From positions 11,529 to 75,528 of the forward strand of contig DATGSR010000115.1 of NCBI GenBank assembly GCA_035302405.1: DNA of 64,000 nt, in the 5' to 3' direction. Shown one piece after another: positions 41,721 through 51,372 of this stretch (the stretch's first letter is position 1; every line of letters begins with the position of its first letter). Under the pieces are notes generated by a model. The model was given only the letters and a program-made list of their open reading frames with translations, did not search any database and was not told the origin of the DNA. This DNA is from CALKWS01 sp035302405 (GTDB taxonomy: Bacteria; Actinomycetota; Actinomycetes; Actinomycetales; Beutenbergiaceae). A program made the position numbers and the translations under genes.

Positions 41721-43307
41721 GTGTTCGCCAGTTTGTCCGACCGGCTCAATGCCACCTTCAAGTCGCTGCGCGGGAAGGGCCGGCTTTCTGAGTCCGACAT
41801 CGAGACCACCATCTCCCAGATCCGCCGGGCTCTGCTGGACGCCGACGTCGCGGTCCCGGCTGTGCGGTCCTTCACCGCTGCGGTACGGGAGAAGGCGAGC
41901 GACGCCGAACTATCCAAGGCACTCAATCCCAGCCAGCAGATCGTCAAGATCGTGCACGAGGAACTGGTGGAGATCCTCGGCGGGGAATCCCGAGGCCTGC
42001 GGATGGCGAAACACCCGCCCACGGTGATCATGCTCGCCGGTCTCCAGGGCGCCGGTAAAACCACCCTGGCAGGAAAACTCGGACTGTGGCTGCGGGAACA
42101 GGGCCACACACCGCTCCTGGTCGCCTCCGACTTGCAACGTCCCAACGCGGTCAACCAATTGCAGATCGTGGGGTCCCAGGCGGGAGTACCGGTGTGGGCC
42201 CCCGAGCCTGGCAACGGGGTCGGCGACCCCGTTCAGGTCGCCCGCTCCGGCGTGGAACACGCGCGGGAGAAGCACCACGACGTCGTGATCGTCGACACTG
42301 CCGGCCGCACCGGTGTGGACCAAGAAATGATGGCCCAGGCGGCCGATATCCGTGATGCGGTGCAGCCGGATGAGACCCTCTTCGTCGTCGATGCGATGAT
42401 CGGCCAGGATGCGGTCAGCACCGCCCAGGCCTTCTCCGAAGGAGTCGGCTTCACCGGGGTGGTACTGGCCAAACTCGACGGCGATACCCGCGGCGGTGCG
42501 GCGCTGTCCATCCGCACGGTGACCGGTAAGCCGGTGCTGTTCGCCTCCACCGGGGAGAAACTCACCGACTTCGAACGTTTCCACCCTGACCGGATGGCCT
42601 CCCGCATCCTGGACATGGGTGATGTGCTCACCCTCATCGAGCAGGCCGAGAAAGCCTTCGATGAGCAGCAGGCCGCCGAACTCGCCGAGAAGATCAGCGG
42701 TGACGGCGAGTTCACCCTGGATGACTTCCTCACCCAGATGCAGCAGATGAAGAAGCTCGGGTCGATGAAGAAGATGCTCGGCATGCTGCCCGGAATGGGC
42801 CAGATGCGCGAGCAACTGGAGAACTTCGACGAGCGGGATGTGGTCCGGGTGGAGGCGATCGTGCAATCGATGACGCCGGCCGAGCGCGCCAACCCCAAAA
42901 TTCTCAATGGTTCCCGCCGCGCCCGGATCGCCAAGGGTTCGGGTACCACCGTCACCGAGGTCAACCAGATGGTGCAGCGGTTCGACCAGGCCAAGACGAT
43001 GATGCGGTCCATGGCTCGCGGGGGTGCCCCCGGGATGCCCGGGATGCCGGGGGCCCCCGGGATGCCGGGCATGGGTGGCATGCCGGGTGCCGGCAAGAAG
43101 TCCCGTGGCCGGATGCAGGCTCCGCCGAAGAAGCGCAAGAAGGGCAAGTCCGGGAACCCGGCCAAACGGGCACGCCAGGAGCGCGAGGCCGCGGAGCGCG
43201 CCAAGGCCCGGGCCGGTTCCTCCTTCGGCATGGGCAACCAGGCCGATCAGATCGATCCGGAGTCGGTGGAACTGCCTCCGGGGTTCGAGAAGTTCCTGAA
43301 CCGCTGA
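41721..43307 (+). CDS. ffh: Signal recognition particle protein Ffh
   Basis: The 528-residue GTPase has the N domain at about 1-90, then the G domain with GLQGAGKTTLAGKLG near 107, DLQRPNAVNQL, DTAGRTG and AKLDGDTRGGAAL. The M domain (about 320-440) is rich in Met, with LTQMQQMKKLGSMKKMLGMLPG, and binds signal peptides and SRP RNA. The C-terminal tail is unusual: a run of Gly-Met-Pro repeats near 440-465, then a very basic Lys/Arg segment. It brings nascent chains to FtsY. GTG 41721 is chosen from the spacing to GAGGA. Confidence 0.97.
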   Translation: MFASLSDRLNATFKSLRGKGRLSESDIETTISQIRRALLDADVAVPAVRSFTAAVREKASDAELSKALNPSQQIVKIVHEELVEILGGESRGLRMAKHPPTVIMLAGLQGAGKTTLAGKLGLWLREQGHTPLLVASDLQRPNAVNQLQIVGSQAGVPVWAPEPGNGVGDPVQVARSGVEHAREKHHDVVIVDTAGRTGVDQEMMAQAADIRDAVQPDETLFVVDAMIGQDAVSTAQAFSEGVGFTGVVLAKLDGDTRGGAALSIRTVTGKPVLFASTGEKLTDFERFHPDRMASRILDMGDVLTLIEQAEKAFDEQQAAELAEKISGDGEFTLDDFLTQMQQMKKLGSMKKMLGMLPGMGQMREQLENFDERDVVRVEAIVQSMTPAERANPKILNGSRRARIAKGSGTTVTEVNQMVQRFDQAKTMMRSMARGGAPGMPGMPGAPGMPGMGGMPGAGKKSRGRMQAPPKKRKKGKSGNPAKRARQEREAAERAKARAGSSFGMGNQADQIDPESVELPPGFEKFLNR

Positions 43308-43374
43308 TGGGCCGCGCCGGGGCCGGTGTGGCGCTGCTGTCGCCGCCTCAGCTGAGGCAACTGTGGGCGGCAGG

Positions 43375-44475
43375 ATGGACCTGATCGTTCGCGGCGAGGT
43401 CATCACCGGCGCCGAGAGCAGCCTGCCCCAGGTGGGCATCCAGGATGGTCGCTTCGTGCTGGGGAGGGGCGCCAGCGCTCCGGGGCTTGATGTTGCGCAT
43501 GTCATCGAGGGCTGGGCGCTTCCCGGATTGGTCGATGTGCATTGCCACATCGGCTTGAGCGACCAGGGTGCGGTGGATGAGCAGACCGCGTTGGCACAAG
43601 CCCGAGCCGATGCCAACGCCGGGACGTTACTGGTACGCGACGCGGGCGTACCCAGCGACACCCGGTGGCTGGAGGGTCGCGAGGACGTCCCCCGGATCAT
43701 CCGTTCCGGACGGCACATTGCCCGCCCGAAGCGCTACCTACGCCACTTCGGCCGCGAACTGGAGTCCGTCGACCTGCTTCCGCAGGAGATGGCCGCCCAG
43801 GCCCGGGCGGGGGATGGGTGGGTCAAGATCGTGGGGGACTGGATCGACCGGGTGCGCGGCGCCGAAGCCGACCTGGAGCCGCTATGGCCCGGAGACGTGC
43901 TGGCCGACGGCGTTGCCCGAGTCCACGACGAAGGCGGGCGAGTGACAGTCCATACCTTCGCCGCCGAGACCCTCGACGACATGTTGGCCGCCGGCGTGGA
44001 CTGCATCGAACACGGTACCGGCATGACCGACCACCACATGCAGATCGCCGCCGCCCGCCGGATCCCAGTGGTGCCCACGTTGTTACAGGTCAACCGTTTC
44101 GGCGAGATCGCCGAGCAGGGCGCGGAGAAGTACCCGCATTTCGCCGCCCGCATGCGACAGATGCATCGCCGCCGCTACCAGCACGTGCGCGACCTGTACG
44201 ACGCCGGGGTACCGCTGTTGGTGGGCACCGATGCCGGCGGGACGATCCCCCATGGGCAGATCGCAGCCGAGTGCGCTCAGTTGGTGCGCGCCGGCATCCC
44301 CGTGACTGCCGTCCTGGCCGCAGCAACGTGGGCCGCGAGAGACTTCCTCGGCCGGCCGGGCATCGCGGAGGGTGCGCCGGCCGACTTGGTCGTCTACCCC
44401 GACGACCCCCGCCAGGACATCGCCGTCCTCGCGCACCCGACCGCGGTGATCCGCGGCGGCCGCGTCATCGCCTGA
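43375..44475 (+). CDS. Amidohydrolase family protein
   Basis: The roughly 366-residue metal-dependent hydrolase has HxH in GLVDVHCHIG near residue 55, further ligands in VTVHTFA and IEHGTGMT, and a catalytic Asp in LLVGTDAGG. The barrel and the small beta-sandwich formed by both ends (MDLIVRGEV and TAVIRGGRVIA) fit imidazolonepropionase- or prolidase-like members. The substrate is unknown. A similar gene often stands between ffh and rpsP in Micrococcales as I recall. ATG 43375 is taken; GTG 43363, with GAGG five bases upstream, is an equal alternative adding four residues. Confidence 0.88.
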   Translation: MDLIVRGEVITGAESSLPQVGIQDGRFVLGRGASAPGLDVAHVIEGWALPGLVDVHCHIGLSDQGAVDEQTALAQARADANAGTLLVRDAGVPSDTRWLEGREDVPRIIRSGRHIARPKRYLRHFGRELESVDLLPQEMAAQARAGDGWVKIVGDWIDRVRGAEADLEPLWPGDVLADGVARVHDEGGRVTVHTFAAETLDDMLAAGVDCIEHGTGMTDHHMQIAAARRIPVVPTLLQVNRFGEIAEQGAEKYPHFAARMRQMHRRRYQHVRDLYDAGVPLLVGTDAGGTIPHGQIAAECAQLVRAGIPVTAVLAAATWAARDFLGRPGIAEGAPADLVVYPDDPRQDIAVLAHPTAVIRGGRVIA

Positions 44476-44586
44476 CGCGCTTCGCCGGGGGCCGCTGGCT
44501 TCTGAAGTCACACCGTTCACCAGCGACTCGCCGCGGGCGGCGGCCGCGCCCGGACGACGACAGGCGAAATCGATGAGGTAAACCCG

Positions 44587-44630
44587 TTGACACCTCCGTA
44601 GTCCTGTGGTCCATTAGTCAGGTAATGAAC
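44587..44630 (+). promoter_or_regulatory. Promoter and YtrA-type operator of the GntR/ABC operon
   Basis: A perfect -35 hexamer TTGACA lies at 44587-44592. Where the -10 region should be, there is an inverted repeat: GTCCATTA (44609-44616), six bases, then TAATGAAC (44623-44630), with seven of eight positions symmetric. The regulator encoded just downstream should bind here and repress its own operon. Confidence 0.75.
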
Positions 44631-44645
44631 CAAGGAGGAGGGTCG

Positions 44646-45005
44646 ATGTTCGATGGAACGGAGCCGATCTACATCCAGATCGCTGACCAGATCCGTGCGG
44701 ACATCGTTTCCGGTCGGCTGAACGCGGGGGACCAGGTGATGTCCACCACGCAGTACGCCACCACCTACCGGATCAACCCGGCCACCGCCGCAAAAGCCTT
44801 TGCCGAACTGGTGGCCGAGGGAGTTCTCTACAAGCAGCGAGGAGTGGGCATGTTCGTCGCCGAAGGGGCGCCGGAGCGACTGCGGTCCGAGCGCCGCGAG
44901 GCGTTCTTCACAGAGCGGCTCGATCCGGTTCTGGCCGAGGCCCGACTGCTCGGCATCCAGCCGGCCGACCTGCTCGCCTACATCAACAACGGAGGCCAGA
45001 AGTGA
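44646..45005 (+). CDS. GntR-family regulator, YtrA subfamily
   Basis: The 119-residue protein has a winged-helix DNA-binding domain (EPIYIQIADQIRADIVSGRL, then YRINPATAAKAFAELVAEG) and only a short helical tail, the mark of the YtrA group, which controls ABC-transporter operons. In Bacillus the ytr operon responds to cell-wall antibiotics. ATG 44646 follows AAGGAGGAGG, the strongest ribosome-binding site nearby; ATG 44625 lies before it and inside the operator. The TGA overlaps the GTG of the next gene. Confidence 0.93.
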   Translation: MFDGTEPIYIQIADQIRADIVSGRLNAGDQVMSTTQYATTYRINPATAAKAFAELVAEGVLYKQRGVGMFVAEGAPERLRSERREAFFTERLDPVLAEARLLGIQPADLLAYINNGGQK

Positions 45006-45880
45006 CCGGACTGGGCATCACCGCCCACCACCTGGCGGTGCATTTCAAGGACACCCGCGCACTGGACGAGGTCTCGATTCAGATCGAACCCGGCAGCATT
45101 CACGGGCTGCTCGGTCGAAACGGTTCGGGCAAGACCACGCTACTTTCCACCATTGCCGGCCTACGTCGGCCCACGTCCGGTTCCCTGCTGGTCGATGGTG
45201 AGGACCCGTTCGAGAGTGAGCGGATCATGGGCGAAATCTGCCTCATCCGCGAAGGCGGCGACGTCCTGACCGATGAGCAGATCCGCATCAACCTGAAATA
45301 TTTCGCGAATGTCCGGCGGTACTGGGACGCCGACTACGCCGAAGAACTCCTCGAGGCGTTCGAGTTGTCCCCGCGTAAACGTCCCGACAAACTCTCCCGC
45401 GGTCAGCGCTCGGCCCTCGGCGTGGTCATCGGCCTTGCCAGCCGCGCACCGGTGACCTTCTTCGACGAGGTCCACCTCGGGATGGACGCCCCCTCGCGCT
45501 ACCGCTTCTATGACCTCTTGCTGGCCGACTACGTCGAGCATCCGCGCACGATCGTCCTGTCCAGTCACCTGATCAGCGAGATCGAGCAACTCTTCGCGAC
45601 CGTCACCATCCTGGACCGCGGCCGGGTGCTCATCCATGACGACGCAGAAGAGCTGCGCAGCCGCGGTGCGGCTCTGATCGGGCCGGCCAGTGCGGTTCGG
45701 GACCTCGTCAGCGGGCTGCACGTGCTTTCCACCCAATCACTGGGCCCCACCGAAAAGGTCACCGTGTTCGGCGGCCTGGACGCCGACCTGCGCCACCGGG
45801 CTCGAACAGCCGACGTCGAGATCGGGCCCGTCTCGATGCAGGACCTGTTCGTGCACCTGACATCTGGGGAGGAACGATGA
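45002..45880 (+). CDS. ABC transporter ATPase, YtrB-like with non-standard motifs
   Basis: The 292-residue ATPase has an intact Walker A (GRNGSGKTT, 38-46). The signature is LSRGQRSA (about 131) in place of LSGGQ. The Q-loop position reads LIREGGDVL, and Walker B is FFDEVHLGMD (about 153-162) rather than LLDEPTxGLD. Asp155, Glu156 and the switch His in LSSHLISE are kept, so it may still hydrolyse ATP. It pairs with the membrane protein encoded next. The GTG start overlaps the regulator's stop, and its own stop overlaps the next ATG (ATGA). Confidence 0.9.
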   Translation: MTGLGITAHHLAVHFKDTRALDEVSIQIEPGSIHGLLGRNGSGKTTLLSTIAGLRRPTSGSLLVDGEDPFESERIMGEICLIREGGDVLTDEQIRINLKYFANVRRYWDADYAEELLEAFELSPRKRPDKLSRGQRSALGVVIGLASRAPVTFFDEVHLGMDAPSRYRFYDLLLADYVEHPRTIVLSSHLISEIEQLFATVTILDRGRVLIHDDAEELRSRGAALIGPASAVRDLVSGLHVLSTQSLGPTEKVTVFGGLDADLRHRARTADVEIGPVSMQDLFVHLTSGEER

Positions 45881-46590
45881 CGACACCCACAACTCATCGC
45901 CCGACGTGGCTGACGGCGACCAAGACGCTCATCCAGGCCCACCTTCGGCTGGCCGTGTGGTTCTGGGCGGTGCTGGCCCTCATCCTGGTCGGCGCACACG
46001 TACTGATGAGCGGGGTCATCCCCACCCGGGTGCTGATCGCCCAGTACGGCACCCACGGCTCCACCTGGTTCCCCTTCACCTTGGCGATCATCTTCGTGCT
46101 CGCATACCTACCCGTGCACGTCACCTCCGGGATGACCCGGCGATCATTCATCCGCGCCAACCTGGCCACCGCGCTCCTCATGGGGCCGGCCTACGGCGCC
46201 GGGTTGTTCCTGCTCGCGGCGGTCGAGCGCACCGTCTTCCCCGAAGCCCCGGTACCTTTCGACCAGCAACAGGTCTTCGGGTCCAGCGGTCTGTGGGGCC
46301 TGCTCGTGGGCCAGGCACTGCTGTCCACCACCGGCATCGTCTGCGGGTTACTCGTGGGAATCGCTTACTACCGTTTGCACGCGCTCCTGGCCACGCTCCT
46401 GCTGATCCCCACCGTGGGGCCGGTCCTCGTGGTCGTGGCGCTGACCGCCTCCGATGCCCCGATCCAGCAATGGCTCGGGCTTCCCACCGGGACGGGGTGG
46501 GCGGTGGGCGCGGCGGCGGTGGTCATCGCCCTTGCTGCGCTCGCCTTCCACCTCATCACCCGCACCATTCCCATCAAAGCTGTGGAGTAG
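45877..46590 (+). CDS. ABC transporter membrane protein, YtrC-like
   Basis: The 237-residue protein has about six hydrophobic helices, including VWFWAVLALILVGAHVLM and ALLATLLLIPTVGPVLVVVAL, and no recognisable catalytic motif. As the only membrane gene next to the YtrB-like ATPase it is the likely permease half of that transporter. It is translationally coupled on its upstream side by an ATGA overlap; the next gene begins two bases after its stop. I do not recognise a named family beyond the position in the operon. Confidence 0.82.
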   Translation: MTTPTTHRPTWLTATKTLIQAHLRLAVWFWAVLALILVGAHVLMSGVIPTRVLIAQYGTHGSTWFPFTLAIIFVLAYLPVHVTSGMTRRSFIRANLATALLMGPAYGAGLFLLAAVERTVFPEAPVPFDQQQVFGSSGLWGLLVGQALLSTTGIVCGLLVGIAYYRLHALLATLLLIPTVGPVLVVVALTASDAPIQQWLGLPTGTGWAVGAAAVVIALAALAFHLITRTIPIKAVE

Positions 46591-46592
46591 AC

Positions 46593-47524
<932 letters not shown>

Positions 47525-47528
<4 letters not shown>

Positions 47529-48340
47529 CCACCACCGCAACAACCACCGATATACCGGCCGCCACGGGGTCTCGCCCGCTCATCGCCCGCGGACTCCTCA
47601 GACTCACCGGCACCGAACTACGGCTGTTCAGCCGCGACGTCGGCACCGTGTTCTTCGCCCTGGTCTTCCCGACCGTACTCCTGCTGGGCATGGGCCTGGT
47701 GATCCCCGGCATGCGCGACCCGGTCGAAGGTATGGGCCCGCCCTGGGAGGGGATGCAGGTGATCCACCTCTTCACCCCCGCCCTTGTCAGCGTGGCGATC
47801 GCGACGGTGGCGTTGAATACGCTGCCCGCCTATCTCGCCGGTTACCGGGAACAAGGCGTATTCCGCCGCCTGTCGACCACCCCGATGCGCCCCAGCGGAA
47901 TCCTGCAGGCACACCTGACCATCAGCGTCATCTCCCTCCTGGTCGCCGCTCCGGCTGCGGTCCTTGCCGCGGTGGTCGTCTTCGACGTGCCGCTACCGCA
48001 GCGTCCGGTGGTGCTCGCCGCCGCGTTCCTGCTCGGGGCCGGGGCGATGCTCGGTGTGGGACTGATCATCGGCGGACTGGCGCCCAAGGCCAACGTCGCC
48101 TCCGGAATCGGCATGCTGGTGTACTTCCCCATGCTGTTCTTCGCTGGGTTGTGGACTCCCGGCCCACTCATGCCCGACACTTTGCAGGCGATCGCCGGAT
48201 ACACCCCCCTGGGCGCTGCCAGCCAAGCGATGTCCCAGGCTTGGTTCGGCGGAGGTGTGCCCGCACAGCAGTTGGCGGTGCTCGCTGCCTACGGGGTCGT
48301 GACCTTCCTCATCGGCGCTCGCACGTTCCGCTGGTCCTGA
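47525..48340 (+). CDS. ABC-2 type exporter permease, DrrB-like
   Basis: The 271-residue membrane protein has about six helices and an ABC-2 domain. An N-terminal helix begins RLFSRDVGTVFFALVFPTVLLLGMGLVIPG, followed by YREQGVFRRLSTTPMRPSGIL, the coupling region typical of DrrB-type permeases, and MLVYFPMLFFAGLWTP near the end. It forms an exporter with the preceding ATPase. Its ATG overlaps that gene's stop (ATGA). It is the last gene of the GntR/ABC operon; rpsP follows after 208 bases with its own promoter. Confidence 0.92.
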
Positions 48341-48389
48341 GGACCATCAGCGATGTGGCCCATCTCCCACCAGAAGCAGGTAACCGTGC

Positions 48390-48419
48390 TGGCAACCGGC
48401 AGGTGAGATCTGGCACAAT
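48390..48419 (+). promoter_or_regulatory. Candidate rpsP promoter
   Basis: TGGCAA (48390-48395) and CACAAT (48414-48419) are separated by 18 bases in the gap before rpsP. About 130 bases of leader follow, with GC-rich inverted segments. GAGGAG at 48531-48536 is the ribosome-binding site, set somewhat far (12 bases) from the GTG. Confidence 0.5.
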
Positions 48420-48548
48420 AACCCGCTGTACCCATTGCTGCGCCCGGCCCTCTCACCGGGTGCGGCGGTGTGTCCCGGCCGCGCACCACCCCGATCCCCA
48501 CGGGGCGAGTGTTGTGAGCCCACCCAATCATGAGGAGTAACCACCAAC

Positions 48549-49019
48549 GTGGCCGTCAAAATCCGTTTGAAGCGCCTGGGCAAGATTCGCTCTCCGCACT
48601 ACCGCATCGTCGTCGCCGACTCCCGCACCAAGCGGGACGGTCGGGTGATCGAGGAGATCGGGAAGTACCACCCCACGGAGGAACCGTCCTTCATCGAGGT
48701 CAACTCCGAGCGCGCCCAGTACTGGCTCGGCGTGGGTGCCCAGCCGTCGGAGCAGGTGCTGGCGTTGCTGAAAGTGACCGGCGACTGGCAGACGTTCAAG
48801 GGCCTGCCCGGTGCCGAGGGAACGCTGAAGACCAAGGAAGGCTCCGAGGACACCGCAGCGGCAGTCGAAGCCGCCGACGCAGCCGCTGAACTGCGGAAGG
48901 CAGAGGCGGCGAAGGCCAAGGAGGAGTCCGCCAAGGACGAGTCCACCGAGCAGGAGTCCGCTGACGATGAGGCCGACCAGCCCAGCCAGGACGGCGAAGA
49001 CACCGAAGCGCAGGCCTGA
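48549..49019 (+). CDS. rpsP: 30S ribosomal protein S16
   Basis: The 156-residue protein is S16 over its first 85 residues: AVKIRLKRLGKIRSPHYRIVV, then RDGRVIEEIGKYHP and ERAQYWLGVGAQPSE. A long acidic, Ala/Glu/Lys-rich tail (about 95-156) is typical of actinobacterial S16 but longer than the core needs. It binds 16S rRNA early in 30S assembly. The start is GTG. Its TGA overlaps the ATG of the KH-domain gene by one base, beginning the rpsP-KH-rimM-trmD run. Confidence 0.97.
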   Translation: MAVKIRLKRLGKIRSPHYRIVVADSRTKRDGRVIEEIGKYHPTEEPSFIEVNSERAQYWLGVGAQPSEQVLALLKVTGDWQTFKGLPGAEGTLKTKEGSEDTAAAVEAADAAAELRKAEAAKAKEESAKDESTEQESADDEADQPSQDGEDTEAQA

Positions 49020-49258
49020 TGCTCGCCGATGCGTTGGAGCACCTGGTGCGCGGGATCGTCGACAATCCCGACGACGTCCGCGTCGATGTCAAGACGCTTC
49101 GGCGCGGCGAACTGCTCGAGGTGCGCGTCAACCCCAAGGACCTGGGGCGGGTGATCGGCAGGTCCGGTCGCACCGCACGGGCGCTGCGCACGGTGATCGG
49201 AGCCCTTGCCACCGACGGGCCGGTGCGGGTGGATGTGGTCGACACCGACCGCCGGTGA
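49019..49258 (+). CDS. khpA: KH-domain RNA-binding protein (KhpA-like)
   Basis: The 79-residue protein is a single KH domain with VRVNPKDLGRVIGRSGRTARALRTVI, where the GRSG stretch is the RNA-binding loop. KhpA proteins act with KhpB (Jag/EloR) in RNA binding and cell-size control in other bacteria. Its ATG shares a base with the rpsP stop, so the two are co-translated, as usual for actinobacteria. The gap to rimM is 61 bases. Confidence 0.93.
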   Translation: MLADALEHLVRGIVDNPDDVRVDVKTLRRGELLEVRVNPKDLGRVIGRSGRTARALRTVIGALATDGPVRVDVVDTDRR

Positions 49259-49319
49259 TGCGAGCACTGGGGGCGTCCGGATCGGAACCGGTCGGTGCGG
49301 ACGCGGAGTATGAGGACGC

Positions 49320-49940
49320 ATGACCGCTGACGCGGACGGCACGCCCCCGGCCGGGGACTCCCCGGACCCCTCGCCCCCACCTGCAGCCGAGACCTCGGGC
49401 AGGCCCGGCGCGCCAACGAACGAGCGGGACACGTTGCTGCGGCTTGCCACGGTCGGCCCGGCACACGGGTTGCGCGGGGACGTGCGGCTCGTGCTGCACA
49501 CCGATGATCCCGAACAACGGTTGGCCCCGGGCACCCAGGTGCACACCGAGCCCGCGGATCGCGGTCCGCTGACCGTCGCGGCGCTGTGGGTGCACCGGGG
49601 CTTTCACCACGCCAGGTTCCACGGCCACGAGGACCGCACCGCCGCCGAAGCGTTACGCGGCCTGGTTCTGCACGGCCCGCCCGTCCCTGAACCCGAGGCG
49701 TGGTACCCGCATGAGTTGCGCGGTCTGCGGGCCTGCAGCCCGCAAGGGGCGCAGCTCGGCCAGATCGACGGCGTGCAGCATCTTCCCGCACAGGATGTGC
49801 TGGTCTTGCGCATGGCGGACGGGCAGCGTGCCCTGGTGCCGTTCGTGAGCCAGATCGTCCCCGAAGTCGACGTGCAGGGCGGGACGGTCACCATCGATGC
49901 CCCTCCGGGGCTGCTGCCGGGGCCGGAGGCGGAGCAATGA
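49320..49940 (+). CDS. rimM: Ribosome maturation factor RimM
   Basis: The 206-residue protein has a disordered Pro/Ala-rich start of about 38 residues. The RimM N domain follows with LATVGPAHGLRGDVRLVLHTDDPEQRL, and then a PRC-barrel with VPFVSQIVPEVDVQGGTVTIDAPPGLL. It helps 30S head assembly around S19. The ATG overlaps nothing upstream; its stop overlaps the trmD ATG by four bases (ATGA), so RimM and TrmD are made together. Confidence 0.96.
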   Translation: MTADADGTPPAGDSPDPSPPPAAETSGRPGAPTNERDTLLRLATVGPAHGLRGDVRLVLHTDDPEQRLAPGTQVHTEPADRGPLTVAALWVHRGFHHARFHGHEDRTAAEALRGLVLHGPPVPEPEAWYPHELRGLRACSPQGAQLGQIDGVQHLPAQDVLVLRMADGQRALVPFVSQIVPEVDVQGGTVTIDAPPGLLPGPEAEQ

Positions 49941-51202
49941 CCGGCCGGCTCGATGTGATCAGCATCTTCCCGGAGTATCTGCAGCCGTTGGACCTGTCCC
50001 TGGTGGGGAAGGCCCGCCGGGACGGCTTGCTGAACATCACCGTGCACGACCTGCGCGAGTGGACCACGGACCCGCACCGCACCGTGGACGACACTCCGTT
50101 CGGCGGGGGCGCCGGGATGGTGATGCGGCCGGACGTGTGGGGGCGGGCGCTGGATGCGGTTTGCGCCACCGGAGAGCACCAGAACCGGATCGTGGTGCTG
50201 CCTTCTCCGGCCGGCGAGCCGCTTACCCAGGCGATGGCCGAGGAACTGGCGCTCATGGTCGCAGCCGGGGCGCAACTGGTCTTCGCATGCGGTCGCTATG
50301 AAGGCATCGACGCCCGGATCGTCGATCACTACCAGAACGCTCCGGCGACCACCGTCCGGGAAATCTCCATCGGCGACTACGTCCTCAACGGCGGTGAAGC
50401 GGCGACCCTGGTGATCATCGAGGCCTTGGCCCGGCTTTTGCCCGGCGTCCTCGGCAACCCCGAGTCTCTGGCCGAGGAGTCCCACGGCACCAGCGGCCTG
50501 CTGGAATACCCGGTGTACACCAAACCCGCCTACTGGCGCGGGCTGGAGGTGCCGGCGGTGCTGCGGTCCGGAGATCACCAACGGATCTCCCGGTGGCGCC
50601 GGGCCCAAGCGGTGCGCCGCACCGCCGAACGCCGCCCCGATCTGATCGACGCCCTGGGGCCGGTCCAGGTGCGCCGGGCCAAGGCCGACGACGTCGAAGA
50701 GGTCGCCGCGGTCGCCGCCCGCGCCTTTCCCTTGGCGTGCCCACCGCACATGCCCAGGTCGGACGTCGAAAGTTTCATCGAGCAGAACCTCAGCGCCGCT
50801 CACTTCCGCACCTACCTGCGTTCGCGGGAACGCCAGGTGCTGCTCGCCACCCTGGGAGGCGCCGTCGTCGGCTACACCATGGTCATCTACGGCGAGCCGC
50901 AAGACCCGGACGTGCGCGCCGCGGTCACCACGGGGCGGTCGGCGGAACTGAGCAAGATCTACGTGCTTCCCGAGCACCACCGCCGCGGGGTTGGGCGGGC
51001 CCTGCTCAACGCCGCCCTCGCCGAGGCACGCGCCAGGGGCATGCAGACCATCTGGCTGGGCGTGAACCAACTCAACGAGCGCGCCCAACGCTTCTACCAC
51101 GCCCAGGGTTTCACCCGCGTGGGCACGAAGAAGTTCACCGTCGGCACGGCCACCGAGTCCGACTTCGTGATGGAACTCACCCTAGATACCTCCGAGGGCT
51201 GA
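49937..51202 (+). CDS. trmD: tRNA (guanine37-N1)-methyltransferase TrmD fused to a GNAT acetyltransferase domain
   Basis: Residues 1-240 form a complete TrmD: LDVISIFPEYLQPLDLSLVGKA, DDTPFGGGAGMVMRP, and the trefoil-knot segments FACGRYEGIDARI and EISIGDYVLNGGEAA. This domain makes m1G37 in tRNA to prevent frameshifting. A GNAT fold follows at about 245-415, with acetyl-CoA motif VLPEHHRRGVGRALLNAAL and a C-terminal LNERAQRFYHAQGFTRVG segment. The frame is unbroken, so this is one 421-residue protein. Normal TrmD is about 230-270 residues. The acetyl acceptor is unknown. Confidence 0.93.
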   Translation: MTGRLDVISIFPEYLQPLDLSLVGKARRDGLLNITVHDLREWTTDPHRTVDDTPFGGGAGMVMRPDVWGRALDAVCATGEHQNRIVVLPSPAGEPLTQAMAEELALMVAAGAQLVFACGRYEGIDARIVDHYQNAPATTVREISIGDYVLNGGEAATLVIIEALARLLPGVLGNPESLAEESHGTSGLLEYPVYTKPAYWRGLEVPAVLRSGDHQRISRWRRAQAVRRTAERRPDLIDALGPVQVRRAKADDVEEVAAVAARAFPLACPPHMPRSDVESFIEQNLSAAHFRTYLRSRERQVLLATLGGAVVGYTMVIYGEPQDPDVRAAVTTGRSAELSKIYVLPEHHRRGVGRALLNAALAEARARGMQTIWLGVNQLNERAQRFYHAQGFTRVGTKKFTVGTATESDFVMELTLDTSEG

Positions 51203-51372
51203 GCTGGCCGGGCGCAGCAGATGTGGCAGAATTGCCCAGGGTCACCTCACTGCATGCCTCTGCCGCAGGGGAGTGCGTGCGCATTCGTGCGGGTGATCAC
51301 CTCAGACCTCAGCGGCGGCTAAGACCGCCCGGATCAGCGCGCGTGACCTGCGGCACAGCGGAAAGGCACACG
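51203..51372 (+). promoter_or_regulatory. rplS promoter and leader
   Basis: CAGAAT at 51227-51232 is a likely -10 element. The remaining 140 bases can form GC-rich hairpins, and GAAAGG at 51361-51366 is the ribosome-binding site. An autoregulatory L19 leader is possible but I see no match to a known one. Confidence 0.45.
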
